64,000 nucleotides of DNA, taken from Bacillus timonensis (GTDB lineage: Bacteria > Bacillota > Bacilli > Bacillales > Bacillaceae_L). The position numbers were made by a program, and so were the translations under genes. The DNA lies in assembly GCF_004799755.1 (NCBI RefSeq), contig NZ_SLUB01000001.1, forward strand, positions 1 to 64,000, written 5' to 3'. Below are positions 37,233 through 46,704 of the stretch, piece after piece. The notes beneath the pieces are model-generated. The model saw nothing but the letters and a program-made list of their open reading frames with translations. It searched no databases and was not told the origin of the DNA. Within the stretch, counting starts at the first letter, position 1. Each line of letters starts with the position of its first letter.

Positions 37233-37994
37233 ATGCTACTTAATAGTATTTTATATGTATATATCGGAGTTTTTGGATTAGTTCTTGGCTCCTTCTTCAA
37301 CGTCGTAGGCCTACGTATCCCGGCTGGCGAATCAATCGTTCGTCCTCGTTCAGCATGTCCGACTTGTAAGCACCAGCTTACAGCGATTGAGCTAATTCCT
37401 GTATTTTCGTATCTCATTCAAGGGGGAAAGTGCAGAAATTGTAAAACGCGCATATCACCGATTTATGCTTCAATTGAACTTGCTACTGCAATTCTTTTCA
37501 CGATTTCACCAATGCTGGTGGGATGGTCAAAAGAATTGATCATCGCATGGACCTTGATCTCTTTATTAGTTATTATATTTGTTGCCGATCTTACATACAT
37601 GCTTATCCCAGATAAGATTTTATTATTCTTTGCCCCACTACTGCTTATTGAGCGCATCTTCGTTCCACTTGATCCGTGGTGGGATATGTTAGTTGGAAGC
37701 ATCGTTGGCTTTTTGCTTCTTTATCTAATTGCAATCGCTAGCAAAGGCGGAATGGGCGGAGGAGATATCAAGTTATATGCTGTTTTAGGGATTGCTTTAG
37801 GTTGGAAGCTCGTCCTTCTTTCTTTTTTCCTTGCCACTCTCATCGGAACAGTCCTTGGATTAATTGGGATGGCAATTGGAAAAGTAAAAAAAGGAAAACC
37901 AATGCCCTTTGGTCCTTCCATTGTTATTGGCACGCTTATTGCTTATTTTTATGGCCATGAGCTTATCGCTTCATATATTGATTTAATTGGATAA
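37233..37994 (+). CDS. pilD: Prepilin peptidase / N-methyltransferase PilD (ComC orthologue)
   Basis: PilD cuts the leader from prepilins at the cytoplasmic face and methylates the new N-terminus. The 253-residue polytopic protein has the two CxxC pairs C42/C45 and C67/C70 of the methylase domain and the catalytic aspartates D119 (VADLTYMLIPD) and D178 (GGGDIK). By location, between folC and spoIIB, it is the positional counterpart of B. subtilis comC and probably also serves the competence pseudopilins encoded elsewhere (inference). Confidence 0.95.
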   Translation: MLLNSILYVYIGVFGLVLGSFFNVVGLRIPAGESIVRPRSACPTCKHQLTAIELIPVFSYLIQGGKCRNCKTRISPIYASIELATAILFTISPMLVGWSKELIIAWTLISLLVIIFVADLTYMLIPDKILLFFAPLLLIERIFVPLDPWWDMLVGSIVGFLLLYLIAIASKGGMGGGDIKLYAVLGIALGWKLVLLSFFLATLIGTVLGLIGMAIGKVKKGKPMPFGPSIVIGTLIAYFYGHELIASYIDLIG

Positions 37995-38005
37995 GGGGAT
38001 ACATA

Positions 38006-38977
38006 ATGGCTTTGACACTATTTTCACCAAGTAAAATTGCTAATATTATTATAAAAGATCACGTTATTCGCTATGTGGGTGTGAAACTTTCTAACCCGAT
38101 TACGGTACAAAAGTTTCGTGAAAAATATTTACCCCCTAGTATTATTCAAGATGGGAAAATTCTTGATAGAGACACATTGCTCTTAATTTTAGAGGAATGT
38201 GTAACGGAATGGGGGATAAAAAACACCCAAGTTCAGTTCGTGATTCCAGATCCCTTTGTTGTCATCCGAAAAATTTCTATTCCAAGTGAAGTAAAGGATG
38301 ATGAGATTTTAGGATATATTTATTTGGAAATGGGGACAACCATTCATCTTCCATTTGATGAGCCTGTGCTTGATTTTAAAGTCCTTTCAAAAGAAGAGAA
38401 GATAAATGAGGTTATTATCTTTGCAGCTCCAGAAGAGGTTGCACTAGAATATTCCTCCATACTGGAAGATGCTTTATTAAAACCAATTGCAGCCGATATT
38501 ACACCTCTTTGTTTGTATCGACTCTTTCATTTTTGTCAAAAAACGAATGAAGAGGAGCATTTTTTATTGCTTCAATTTGATTTGCAATCTGCCAATTTGA
38601 GCATTTTTCATCAAGATATTCCTTTGTTTATGAGACATCTTAATCTAGATACATCGTTAGAGGACTGGGACATCAAAGAAAATTCCTCACATACTTTAGC
38701 GAATATAAAATGGAATGGTCATCGAAGTAAATTAGAGGTTCTCATTGATGAAATCGTGAAAGAGATTGAACATGTCATGAATTTTTATAGTTTTAATATG
38801 ACCCAGGGGAAAGAACGGATTACAAGAATTCTGGTTAGCGGGGATCATCCAAATCTTCAGGACATCTCGTCTACACTCATTGGAAGATATGAAATTCCTG
38901 TACATAGAATTGAAACATTTGATAAACTGCCTAGTCAATATTTTCTACCATTAGGATTAGCTCTTAAAGAGGTGTAA
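38006..38977 (+). CDS. pilM: Type IV pilus assembly protein PilM
   Basis: PilM is a cytoplasmic actin-like (FtsA-related) protein that recruits PilN to the assembly platform. The 323-residue protein has the ASKHA-like fold pattern with an N-terminal phosphate-binding strand region around KIANIIIKDHVIRYVGVKL and a later adenosine-region glycine motif (RILVSGDHPNL). The match is less clear than for PilT or PilB, but position directly before pilN and pilO is decisive. Start follows AAGGGGATAC. Confidence 0.87.
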   Translation: MALTLFSPSKIANIIIKDHVIRYVGVKLSNPITVQKFREKYLPPSIIQDGKILDRDTLLLILEECVTEWGIKNTQVQFVIPDPFVVIRKISIPSEVKDDEILGYIYLEMGTTIHLPFDEPVLDFKVLSKEEKINEVIIFAAPEEVALEYSSILEDALLKPIAADITPLCLYRLFHFCQKTNEEEHFLLLQFDLQSANLSIFHQDIPLFMRHLNLDTSLEDWDIKENSSHTLANIKWNGHRSKLEVLIDEIVKEIEHVMNFYSFNMTQGKERITRILVSGDHPNLQDISSTLIGRYEIPVHRIETFDKLPSQYFLPLGLALKEV

Positions 38978-38979
38978 GT

Positions 38980-39642
38980 ATGCTTGTAGATATTAATTTA
39001 CTTCCAAGAAAAGAATTTAAAAACCGAGCAAAATTATTACTCCTCGTCATTCTTATTATTGTAGCTTTAATAGGCTTCTTATTTATATTCATTCAGTACA
39101 AAAAAGCTACCACACGTGAAGCACAGTTAACAGAACAAATAACAACTTTACAAGAAACTCGGGCGGCTGAAGAGCAAAAATATGATTCAGCCAATCAGTT
39201 TAATAATGTGGTTAACTTAGAAAGAACTGTTGAATGGGCAGACAGTTATTTTGTTAAGACTGTGCCGATTTTAAATCATCTAACAATGTTGTTGCCTGAA
39301 CGAGGTTTTGTTCAAAATTTTTCATATACAGAGGATGGAATTGTTTCTTTAGAGGTTCAGTTTGATACAAATACTGAGAATGCCTATTATTTAGCATTAC
39401 TTACTAATTCTCCACTTATCAAATCAGCTCGACTGTTAACTGTTTCGACTACCCCGATCACCGAGACAAGTGAAGGAGTAGATACTACTACTGATACAAA
39501 CAGTAAGGCTAAAGAAAATGAGGCTACAACCGATAATAAAATAGAATCGGAGCAAAATAATAACATTTTACCGAGGTATTTCGCTCAATATGAAATCATT
39601 TTTGATAAGAGTGCTATAAAGTCCTTGCAGGAGGGGAATTAG
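38980..39642 (+). CDS. pilN: Type IV pilus assembly protein PilN
   Basis: PilN is a bitopic membrane protein whose N-terminus binds PilM. The 220-residue protein opens with the conserved MLVDINLLPRKEFKNR motif, then one transmembrane helix (about 19-39), a coiled coil and a periplasm-side (here, extracytoplasmic) domain ending in a Thr/Glu/Asn-rich linker. It starts 2 bp after pilM and ends 2 bp before pilO. Confidence 0.92.
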   Translation: MLVDINLLPRKEFKNRAKLLLLVILIIVALIGFLFIFIQYKKATTREAQLTEQITTLQETRAAEEQKYDSANQFNNVVNLERTVEWADSYFVKTVPILNHLTMLLPERGFVQNFSYTEDGIVSLEVQFDTNTENAYYLALLTNSPLIKSARLLTVSTTPITETSEGVDTTTDTNSKAKENEATTDNKIESEQNNNILPRYFAQYEIIFDKSAIKSLQEGN

Positions 39643-39644
39643 AT

Positions 39645-40436
39645 ATGACTCTCCATTTTTCACGTAAACAACTGATATATTTAGTGCTAACGATTGTCGT
39701 TTTACTCGGAGTATTTTATTTGTCATATCTGCTTCTAGTAAAACCCGTGAAATTAAAAATTTCTCAATTAGAGAATAGTGTTAAAACGGAACAAAGATTA
39801 TTGGATGTTATTTCAGATAAACGGTCAAATGATGCGCCAGTTATTAGTTCAACTGAGATCCAAAAGAGGATACCAGTCATTCCATTAGTGGAACAAATTG
39901 TTTTGGATGTGCAACAGGCTGAAACTTTATCAAAAAGCAGAGTAATCGATATGTCCTATAGTGAGAGTGAGTTTACATTAATTGATGAAATTCTACCTGA
40001 AGAACAACAAGGGGAAACGAGTCCTGAAAATGCGACAGAAAACAACCAAGAAACCAATGATAATGGAACAACTGACGACCCGATGGAGGAAGGGGAAACG
40101 GTTGATCCAGAATTAATTGATGGACTCAACCAAATAACAGTGACATTACATGTTCAATCTCCCAATTATGAAGAATTGGAAAAATTTCTATCAGCGATCG
40201 AACATCAGAAACGGATAACTCGGGTGAATTCTTTGAGTTTTACAGGACCTCCAGAGCTTGTGTCAGTAGAGCAAGTAGCTGAACAACTTGTGTATGATGT
40301 AACCATTTCAACATTTTATATGCCGAAATATACAGAACTTGCTGAAGAGGCACCGAAACTTACCGTTCCATCTCCTAGCAATAAAAAGAATCCATTAGCA
40401 CCAGGACTGGAAAAGAAAGACGAGAACAATCAGTAA
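39645..40436 (+). CDS. PilO-like pilus assembly protein
   Basis: This 263-residue protein has one N-terminal transmembrane helix (about 9-32), a coiled-coil stretch and a ferredoxin-like domain (QITVTLHVQSPNYEELEKFL). An acidic Asn/Glu/Thr-rich insertion lies at about 120-155. This is the architecture of PilO/GspM proteins that dimerise with PilN. Sequence similarity is low, as is usual for the family; context carries the call. Confidence 0.82.
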   Translation: MTLHFSRKQLIYLVLTIVVLLGVFYLSYLLLVKPVKLKISQLENSVKTEQRLLDVISDKRSNDAPVISSTEIQKRIPVIPLVEQIVLDVQQAETLSKSRVIDMSYSESEFTLIDEILPEEQQGETSPENATENNQETNDNGTTDDPMEEGETVDPELIDGLNQITVTLHVQSPNYEELEKFLSAIEHQKRITRVNSLSFTGPPELVSVEQVAEQLVYDVTISTFYMPKYTELAEEAPKLTVPSPSNKKNPLAPGLEKKDENNQ

Positions 40437-40461
40437 TACAATAGAAAGAGGTGAGAACAGC

Positions 40462-41781
40462 TTGGAATCCTTTGTAATTGCACTTATATCTCTTTTACTT
40501 GTCCTACCTATTATTTACTTTTTACCACTTGGTTTTACTAGGAAAGGGAAATTACTTATTCTTTTTTGTGCATTTTTCGTTTTTGTCATTGGAATCGCAG
40601 CGAAAACTGTAATGAGCGTATTGCAAACTGGGATTGTGTTAATAATGCTAGCAATTGGGTTTTCATATATAATCGGTAAAAGATTTGGTACACAATTGTT
40701 TCTTCATCCAGAAAATACATCAGGAATAGAAGAAAAGGTCATCAAATTTGAAATTGAAGATGAGGTTGAAGAAGAAATACGCAGTCAAATTAAGATTGCA
40801 GAAAACAAGGATTCAGTTGCTGAACAAGAAAATGTTCCTCCTCCAACACAAGAGGCGGATGAGGAAATAGTGGAAGAAATTGAAACAACGGACAATCAAA
40901 TCGAAGATGATCTTGCATTAGAAAATGTTTTCGTAGAAACTGAAGATCTTGAAAATACATATGAGGTTCATACAAATAATGAAAATCCCGATTCTGATTT
41001 TGATGATCTGCTTAAAGAAATCGAGATGGGATTAAATGACAAGAATAGTGATATACAAGATCAAGTTGAAATGGTTGAGGCTACAGAGGATCCGGATGAA
41101 ATACAACCGGTGGAAATAGCTGAAATGGAAGATGAAGATGTAGATATAACCCCACCAGTACTTGAAGAAATTCAATTTGATAGTTTACAAGTAAATGCTG
41201 TTGATGAGTCTAATGAACAAAGCGAAATCGAAGAAATACCATTTATTGAATCAACCGATTCAGATTTAAATGAGATTGAGGTTGAGTCAACTGAAGAAGA
41301 TGACTCTATGAATGAACAGCAAATAGAGCAAGAAATTCAGAATCAAATGGAAGACATCACCGAATTAGAAGAATTAGAGGACATTGAGTTAGATTCATCA
41401 GAGAACAAGCAAAACAACGAGATAGAGGTTGATGATGGAAGTTCTTATATAGTGGATGAAGAGAGCAATATTGAACTAGAACGAGACGATCAAAATAATT
41501 TAAGGCAACAGCTTTTTACAACGATGATTTCTCAGATCAAACTTTCTCGGAATAAATTATCAACTACTCAATATGAAGAATTGATAATGGGTCACCTGCA
41601 TCCGAATTTATCGGATCATGATTATTACACTTTTGTAAGCTTGTTAATTGAACATTATATTAAAACAGAGCAAAATGATGAATTGTTAACAATCCTTTCT
41701 CAAAATAAGAGCAGATTTGAGAAATATCCTGTTATTTTACAGGAAATTAACTTTTTATTAGAAGAATATTGCAAAATATGA
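40462..41781 (+). CDS. Acidic membrane protein of the pilus cluster, function unknown
   Basis: I do not recognise this 439-residue protein. It has three closely spaced transmembrane helices (about 3-24, 30-48 and 52-73), then a very acidic, presumably unstructured region (about 85-345, dominated by Glu, Asp, Ile and Asn), and a C-terminal helical domain of about 90 residues beginning NLRQQLFTTMISQIKLSRNK. The TTG start follows AAGAGGTGAG. Location after pilMNO and before the PRC-barrel gene suggests a pilus or envelope role. The C-terminal part is probably cytoplasmic if the three helices begin outside. Confidence 0.7.
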   Translation: MESFVIALISLLLVLPIIYFLPLGFTRKGKLLILFCAFFVFVIGIAAKTVMSVLQTGIVLIMLAIGFSYIIGKRFGTQLFLHPENTSGIEEKVIKFEIEDEVEEEIRSQIKIAENKDSVAEQENVPPPTQEADEEIVEEIETTDNQIEDDLALENVFVETEDLENTYEVHTNNENPDSDFDDLLKEIEMGLNDKNSDIQDQVEMVEATEDPDEIQPVEIAEMEDEDVDITPPVLEEIQFDSLQVNAVDESNEQSEIEEIPFIESTDSDLNEIEVESTEEDDSMNEQQIEQEIQNQMEDITELEELEDIELDSSENKQNNEIEVDDGSSYIVDEESNIELERDDQNNLRQQLFTTMISQIKLSRNKLSTTQYEELIMGHLHPNLSDHDYYTFVSLLIEHYIKTEQNDELLTILSQNKSRFEKYPVILQEINFLLEEYCKI

Positions 41782-41858
41782 CGAAAAATAGCGAAAAGCA
41801 TGGTAAAATGAAGGGAAAAAGCCGTTGTTTAAAAATAAATAGGTGTGGTGAATGATTT

Positions 41859-42671
41859 ATGAAAAAAAGTGTTGAGATCGTTGGTTTACCAATCATTAGT
41901 ATTATAGATGGAATTGAAGTAGGAAAAGTAAAATCCTTAGTTATTAACCCTGAAAAAGGTTCCGTTGATTTTCTAACAATTGAACATGAAGATTGGCAGG
42001 TAAGTGTTAAAGCCATTCCTTTCAAAAGAGTAATCGGAATCGGAGAGTACGCTGTTACCATTGAAAGTGAAAGCTCAGTCATTGACCTTAATGAAATCCC
42101 GATTGCAAATTCACTAGTAAATAAAAAAATTAGAATAACGAATACAAAAGTAATGACTCGAAAAGGTGAGTTATTAGGAGAAGTCCTTGAATATTATGTT
42201 GATGATGAAACAGGAAACCTATTAGGAACCTTATTAAATGTTTCTGGTAAGGAAGTTGTCCTAGCATCGGAATTTGTTCTTACATATGGAAAAGACATTA
42301 TCATTGTTGGAGAGGATGCTTCTTCTAAATTCCTTGATTCAGTAGAGGCATTAGAAAATCCACAACTAGAATCTAGCGAAAACCAGCAAGATGTCGACGT
42401 TGAAGAATTACTACCTGCATCATCAGAAGCACAAAGTCCATTTGATGACATTAATGCTTCGATTGATAAACATGAAGAATCTGAAGCAAAAGCATTGCGC
42501 TTAAAACAAGTGGATCTTCTTTACGGTAAAGTCGTTACAAAAGACATTCTGGACAGTGAAGGAAATGTCATCATTCCAGCAGGAACTCATTTATCAGTTG
42601 ATGATATTATTAAAGCGCAAGAAGAAGGTCCAAGTGTATTCGTAGAATTATCAATGAACGTTGAAGAGTAA
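41859..42671 (+). CDS. PRC-barrel domain protein
   Basis: This 270-residue cytoplasmic protein carries two PRC-barrel-like beta domains, at about 1-75 (VGLPIISIIDGIEVGKVKSL) and 85-150 (KVMTRKGELLGEVLEYYVD). A C-terminal region (about 210-270) has a KVVTKDILDSEGNVIIPAG motif that resembles a third small beta unit. PRC barrels serve as adaptor or RNA/protein-binding modules (RimM, photosynthetic reaction centre). It is the last gene before a terminator and is probably cotranscribed with the pilus genes. Function unknown. Confidence 0.8.
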   Translation: MKKSVEIVGLPIISIIDGIEVGKVKSLVINPEKGSVDFLTIEHEDWQVSVKAIPFKRVIGIGEYAVTIESESSVIDLNEIPIANSLVNKKIRITNTKVMTRKGELLGEVLEYYVDDETGNLLGTLLNVSGKEVVLASEFVLTYGKDIIIVGEDASSKFLDSVEALENPQLESSENQQDVDVEELLPASSEAQSPFDDINASIDKHEESEAKALRLKQVDLLYGKVVTKDILDSEGNVIIPAGTHLSVDDIIKAQEEGPSVFVELSMNVEE

Positions 42672-42697
42672 AACCCACATATAAGTGGGTTTTTTCT
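42671..42697 (+). terminator. Terminator after the pilus cluster
   Basis: AAACCCAC (42671-42678) pairs perfectly with GTGGGTTT (42685-42692) around ATATAA, followed by more T. Confidence 0.92.
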
Positions 42698-42746
42698 TTT
42701 TATAGGAGTCCAAAGATGCACCTAATGTTTAATCTTGTAAGAATTT

Positions 42747-42806
42747 GACGACAACCTCTAGTAACAAGACGACAAATGTCTTGTTCTTTTTTTTTCTAGG
42801 TATGAT
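42747..42806 (+). promoter_or_regulatory. spoIIB upstream region: GACGACAA repeats, hairpin and T-run
   Basis: Two exact GACGACAA copies lie at 42747-42754 and 42768-42775, 21 bp apart. On the other strand they read TTGTCGTC, which shares five of seven core bases with the Spo0A box. The second copy is in the loop side of ACAAGAC / GTCTTGT, followed by a ten-T run, which could be a second terminator for the pilus cluster. TATGAT at 42801-42806 is a possible -10 for spoIIB. Confidence 0.45.
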
Positions 42807-42854
42807 AGGATTGACAAAAAAGTAGAGCGTTTCCTTAAGATAGGCGGTGAAAAT

Positions 42855-43946
42855 ATGGACAAGCATAATCGGATTTCGATTAAAATTAATGGTAGGGAGT
42901 CAAAGGTTAAAAAAGAAGAGAAAGAAACACCTGATTTTGTCGAATCTGAAAAACCTCAGATTATTGTTGAGAATGATGAGGTTGCAGCAGCACAAGAGGA
43001 AGAGGAGTCTGATTTTAGCTGGGTTCTACCAGATGAAAGCTTGAAAAATCATTCTTCAAAGGAAAAAGACATTCCAGTAATTCCAATTGAAGATTTACGA
43101 CACACAAAAGGTCCTAGTAAATTGGAGTATATACCAAAAAAGAAAAAAGGATTTCAGTTATTTTCTCTAAAGCAATTCTCCATCTCTATTGTTTTGGCAA
43201 TTGTCCTTGGCATTGGATTTGGGATCATGATTTTAAAAATAGTAGAAGATGTGAATGCTGGCCCTGCACAAAATGAGGCGCCGTCTCAATCAACTAATGA
43301 AGCCCCTTCTTCCTCGGGGAAACAGGAGGATACTCCGGATACGCCTGCAAGTAACCCAGTTGCAATTGATTTAGAAACACTCTCTACAGGTGTGGTTCAG
43401 GGTGGAAGGTTTTCAACAGCTGAAAATGCAAATACAAGAGTAGATGAAATTAAAGGAAAGGGCTTTGCTGCGGCTACTGTTAAAATGGATGGTGCGTTTT
43501 ACGTTATTGCCGGCATTGGAGCTGAACAAAGTTCTGTAAGTGGGATGAAGACGGAATACAAAGAAGCATTTCCTGACTTTTTCTCAAAAACATATGAAGT
43601 ACCTGGTGGGTCCTATACAAATGCAGGAAAAGCAGACTCAGAGGCAATCAAAATAGACCTGCCAGTGTTTAAGGAATTAGCAGCTCTATCCTCCCAGGCT
43701 TTCGGAACGGGAGCAATTGATAATGGACAATGGGAAAATCTAACGAAACAACTCGTACCGGTAAAAGAAATTAAGACAGACAACCTACATGAACAACTTC
43801 AGAAATTTCATACAGACATACAATCTGCCTTTACACAACTGCAGAAATATAAAAATGACGGCGACCAAAAATCATTATGGCAGTCACAGCAATCATTATT
43901 AAATGCATATCAAGCCTATACAGTTTGGATTTCTGAGTTAAGCTAG
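42855..43946 (+). CDS. spoIIB: Stage II sporulation protein B SpoIIB (SPOR domain)
   Basis: In B. subtilis SpoIIB sits between comC and maf, helps engulfment and localises to the sporulation septum. This 363-residue protein is in the same position. It has a highly charged cytoplasmic N-terminus (about 1-105), one transmembrane helix (about 107-129), an Asn/Pro/Ser-rich linker and a SPOR peptidoglycan-binding domain at about 175-250 (VVQGGRFSTAENANTRVDEI, then KGFAAATVKMDGAFYVIAG). The remaining C-terminus is helical. RBS is GGCGGTGA. Confidence 0.88.
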   Translation: MDKHNRISIKINGRESKVKKEEKETPDFVESEKPQIIVENDEVAAAQEEEESDFSWVLPDESLKNHSSKEKDIPVIPIEDLRHTKGPSKLEYIPKKKKGFQLFSLKQFSISIVLAIVLGIGFGIMILKIVEDVNAGPAQNEAPSQSTNEAPSSSGKQEDTPDTPASNPVAIDLETLSTGVVQGGRFSTAENANTRVDEIKGKGFAAATVKMDGAFYVIAGIGAEQSSVSGMKTEYKEAFPDFFSKTYEVPGGSYTNAGKADSEAIKIDLPVFKELAALSSQAFGTGAIDNGQWENLTKQLVPVKEIKTDNLHEQLQKFHTDIQSAFTQLQKYKNDGDQKSLWQSQQSLLNAYQAYTVWISELS

Positions 43947-43972
43947 ACAAAATTCAATTTTTTAGTGAAAAT

Positions 43973-44003
43973 GGAAAGGGGATATCTTCTTCTTTCCTTT
44001 TTT
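43973..44003 (+). terminator. Possible terminator after spoIIB
   Basis: GGAAAG (43973-43978) pairs with CTTTCC (43992-43997) with a 13-nt loop, followed by TTTTTT. The stem is short. Confidence 0.5.
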
Positions 44004-44160
44004 ATGTCTTGATAACTAAAGCATTTACATAAAGAGGAAAGTTTTCTCAAACAATAAACCATCTAGAAAATTCAATTTTACATAATTGTAGAGTACTGAT
44101 TTGTCTGTTACGATAAACAGGTATCTTCCATTCTGAAAAAATGAAAAAGGGTGAATCAAC

Positions 44161-44727
44161 ATGCAACACCTCGTTTTAGCCTCAGGTTCTCCACGACGAA
44201 AAGAACTTCTTAGAAATGTGAAACTTTCCTTTGATGTTTCCGTCAGTAATATTGATGAATCCATTGACGAAACTCTAACTCCTGAAGAAAAGGTCATGAC
44301 GATTGCCTCCAAAAAAGCAAAGGCAATTGCGAATCAATTTCCGGATTCCTATATTCTTGCAGCAGATACCGCTGTTGTGTTTCAAAACCAATTTTTAGGT
44401 AAACCTAAAAGCGAACAGGAATCAATACATGTATTAAAAACGTTATCAAATCAAACACATGAAGTCGTAACAGGAGTTGCGATTCTTTTTAAGGACACTC
44501 AAAAATTGTTCTTTGAAAGAACAGAAGTGACGTTTTGGGATCTTACAGATGAGGAAATTCAAGCATATGTTGCTTCAGGCGAACCAAAGGATAAAGCAGG
44601 TTCATATGGAATTCAAGGACTTGGATCTGCACTCGTAAAACATATTAAAGGTGACTATTTTTCTGTAGTAGGATTGCCTGTATCACGGACCCTTCGTGAA
44701 CTTAGAAATCTAGGGTTTAATGGCTAA
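44161..44727 (+). CDS. maf: Nucleoside triphosphate pyrophosphatase Maf
   Basis: Maf hydrolyses non-canonical and some canonical nucleoside triphosphates (dTTP/UTP type) and influences septum formation when overproduced. The 188-residue protein has the phosphate-binding motif SGSPRRKELL at residues 7-16 and the DTAVVF catalytic segment near residue 69. RBS is AAAGGGTGA. The position between spoIIB and radC is conserved with B. subtilis. Confidence 0.96.
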   Translation: MQHLVLASGSPRRKELLRNVKLSFDVSVSNIDESIDETLTPEEKVMTIASKKAKAIANQFPDSYILAADTAVVFQNQFLGKPKSEQESIHVLKTLSNQTHEVVTGVAILFKDTQKLFFERTEVTFWDLTDEEIQAYVASGEPKDKAGSYGIQGLGSALVKHIKGDYFSVVGLPVSRTLRELRNLGFNG

Positions 44728-44857
44728 AGATTCATGAAATGTTGTAAGAAAATAATTACTTCACTGTGCTAAAAAGTAAGCTACCTACCATAGTTATTAG
44801 TGACTTTACTACTGAGTGGGGTCCGAGTATCGAGTACAATGGATAGGAGGAACCTAT

Positions 44858-45547
44858 TTGAAATCAGCAGCACTCATGATTCGAGATTATCCGCAAGACG
44901 AAAGACCGCGGGAACGATTGGTATCTGACGGTGCCGATAGCCTTTCAAACCATGAGCTTTTAGCGATTCTTCTGCGAACAGGTTCCAAGGAAGAATCGGT
45001 TATTCAATTATCAAACCGCTTACTGCACCATTTCGAGGGACTTCGATTATTAAAAGATGCATCTGTCGAAGAAATAACCGCCATTAAAGGAATCGGAAAA
45101 GCAAAAGCTGTACAAATCATGGCGGCAATAGAAATTGGCCGTAGGATTGGCAAACTTCAATACGAAGACCGGTATGTGATTCGATCTCCGGAGGATGGTG
45201 CCAAATATGTGATGGAGGACATGCGTTTTTTAACTCAGGAACATTTTGTTTGTCTTTATCTGAATACGAAAAATCAGGTAATTCATCGCCAAACCATTTT
45301 TATCGGAAGTTTGAATGCCTCAATTGTGCATCCTAGAGAGGTGTATAAAGAGGCCTTTCGAAGATCAGCAGCATCCATCATTTGCGTTCATAATCATCCT
45401 TCTGGTGACCCGGCGCCAAGTCGGGAAGATATCGAAGTTACAAAGCGGCTCGTTGAATGTGGTAGGATAATCGGCATAGAGCTATTGGATCATTTAATCA
45501 TCGGTGAGCACAAATACGTCAGTCTCAAAGAAAAAGGTTATGTGTGA
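44858..45547 (+). CDS. radC: RadC family protein (JAMM/MPN+ domain)
   Basis: RadC proteins have a helix-hairpin-helix N-terminus and a C-terminal JAB1/MPN+ metalloprotease-like domain; the function is unsettled despite the repair-derived name. I choose TTG 44858, seven bases after AGGAGG, giving 229 residues; an upstream in-frame GTG has no ribosome site. The signature HNHPSGDPAPSREDI holds the zinc-binding histidines and aspartate. It precedes mreB as in B. subtilis. Confidence 0.93.
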   Translation: MKSAALMIRDYPQDERPRERLVSDGADSLSNHELLAILLRTGSKEESVIQLSNRLLHHFEGLRLLKDASVEEITAIKGIGKAKAVQIMAAIEIGRRIGKLQYEDRYVIRSPEDGAKYVMEDMRFLTQEHFVCLYLNTKNQVIHRQTIFIGSLNASIVHPREVYKEAFRRSAASIICVHNHPSGDPAPSREDIEVTKRLVECGRIIGIELLDHLIIGEHKYVSLKEKGYV

Positions 45548-45651
45548 CTATTATTTTTTAATTTAGTACGATATAATAATGGTTATGAGTTTTTGCTCGA
45601 TATTAACAAATAACTACCCTTATTCGCGTATCAGAAAGGAAGATACATATT

Positions 45652-46674
45652 ATGTTTGGAATAGGTACAAGAGACCTTGGTATAGATTTAGGTACAGCAA
45701 ATACACTTGTTTTTATTAAAGGAAAAGGCATCGCAGTAAGAGAGCCATCTGTTGTTGCAATGCAAACAGACACAAAACAGATAGTTGCAGTAGGGAATGA
45801 CGCTAAAAACATGATCGGGCGTACACCAGGTAATGTTGTTGCACTTCGTCCGATGAAAGACGGTGTTATTGCTGACTACGAAACTACTGCAACGATGATG
45901 AAATATTACATTAATCAAGCAGTTAAAACGAAGAGCTTTTTCTCAAGAAAACCATATATTATGGTTTGTGTCCCATCGGGTATTACAGCTGTAGAACAAC
46001 GTGCGGTGATTGATGCTACTAGGCAGGCTGGTGCAAGAGATGCTTATCCAATTGAAGAACCTTTTGCAGCTGCTATTGGAGCAAATCTACCTGTTTGGGA
46101 ACCAACTGGTAGTATGATCGTGGATATCGGTGGTGGGACAACAGAAGTTGCCATTATCTCTTTAGGTGGCATTGTTACGAGCCAGTCCATTCGGATCGCT
46201 GGAGACGAAATGGATGATGCAATTATTCAATATATTCGTAAAACCTATAACCTCATGATTGGTGATCGTACAGCTGAAGCAATCAAGGTAGAGATTGGCT
46301 CTGCCGGTGCTCCTGAGGGAGTAGAAAATATGGAAATTCGCGGAAGAGATTTACTAACGGGATTACCAAAAACAATTGAAATCACTGCTGAAGAAATTTC
46401 TCGCGCCCTTCATGACACTGTGTATGCGATTGTCGATGCAGTTAAAAATACTCTTGAAAAGACACCACCTGAACTAGCAGCAGATATTATGGATCGTGGG
46501 ATTGTTTTAGCTGGTGGAGGAGCTTTATTACGCAATTTGGATAAAGTTATAAGTGAAGAGACGAGCATGCCAGTTCTTATTGCTGAAAATCCATTAGATT
46601 GTGTTGCGATTGGTACAGGTAAGGCCCTTGACCATATTCATTTATTTAAAGGGAAATCAAAGGATTTAAGATAG
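45652..46674 (+). CDS. mreB: Rod-shape-determining actin homologue MreB
   Basis: MreB forms membrane-associated filaments that guide lateral wall synthesis. The 340-residue protein has actin-fold motifs: phosphate-1 [12 protein letters not shown] (about 9-20), phosphate-2 [19 protein letters not shown] and adenosine motif [18 protein letters not shown] is AAGGAAG. A consensus TATAAT lies at 45572-45577. A stable hairpin without U-tract separates it from mreC. Confidence 0.98.
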   Translation: MFGIGTRDLGIDLGTANTLVFIKGKGIAVREPSVVAMQTDTKQIVAVGNDAKNMIGRTPGNVVALRPMKDGVIADYETTATMMKYYINQAVKTKSFFSRKPYIMVCVPSGITAVEQRAVIDATRQAGARDAYPIEEPFAAAIGANLPVWEPTGSMIVDIGGGTTEVAIISLGGIVTSQSIRIAGDEMDDAIIQYIRKTYNLMIGDRTAEAIKVEIGSAGAPEGVENMEIRGRDLLTGLPKTIEITAEEISRALHDTVYAIVDAVKNTLEKTPPELAADIMDRGIVLAGGGALLRNLDKVISEETSMPVLIAENPLDCVAIGTGKALDHIHLFKGKSKDLR

Positions 46675-46704
46675 ACCAAAGGATAGGATAATGAACCTAA
46701 TCGA

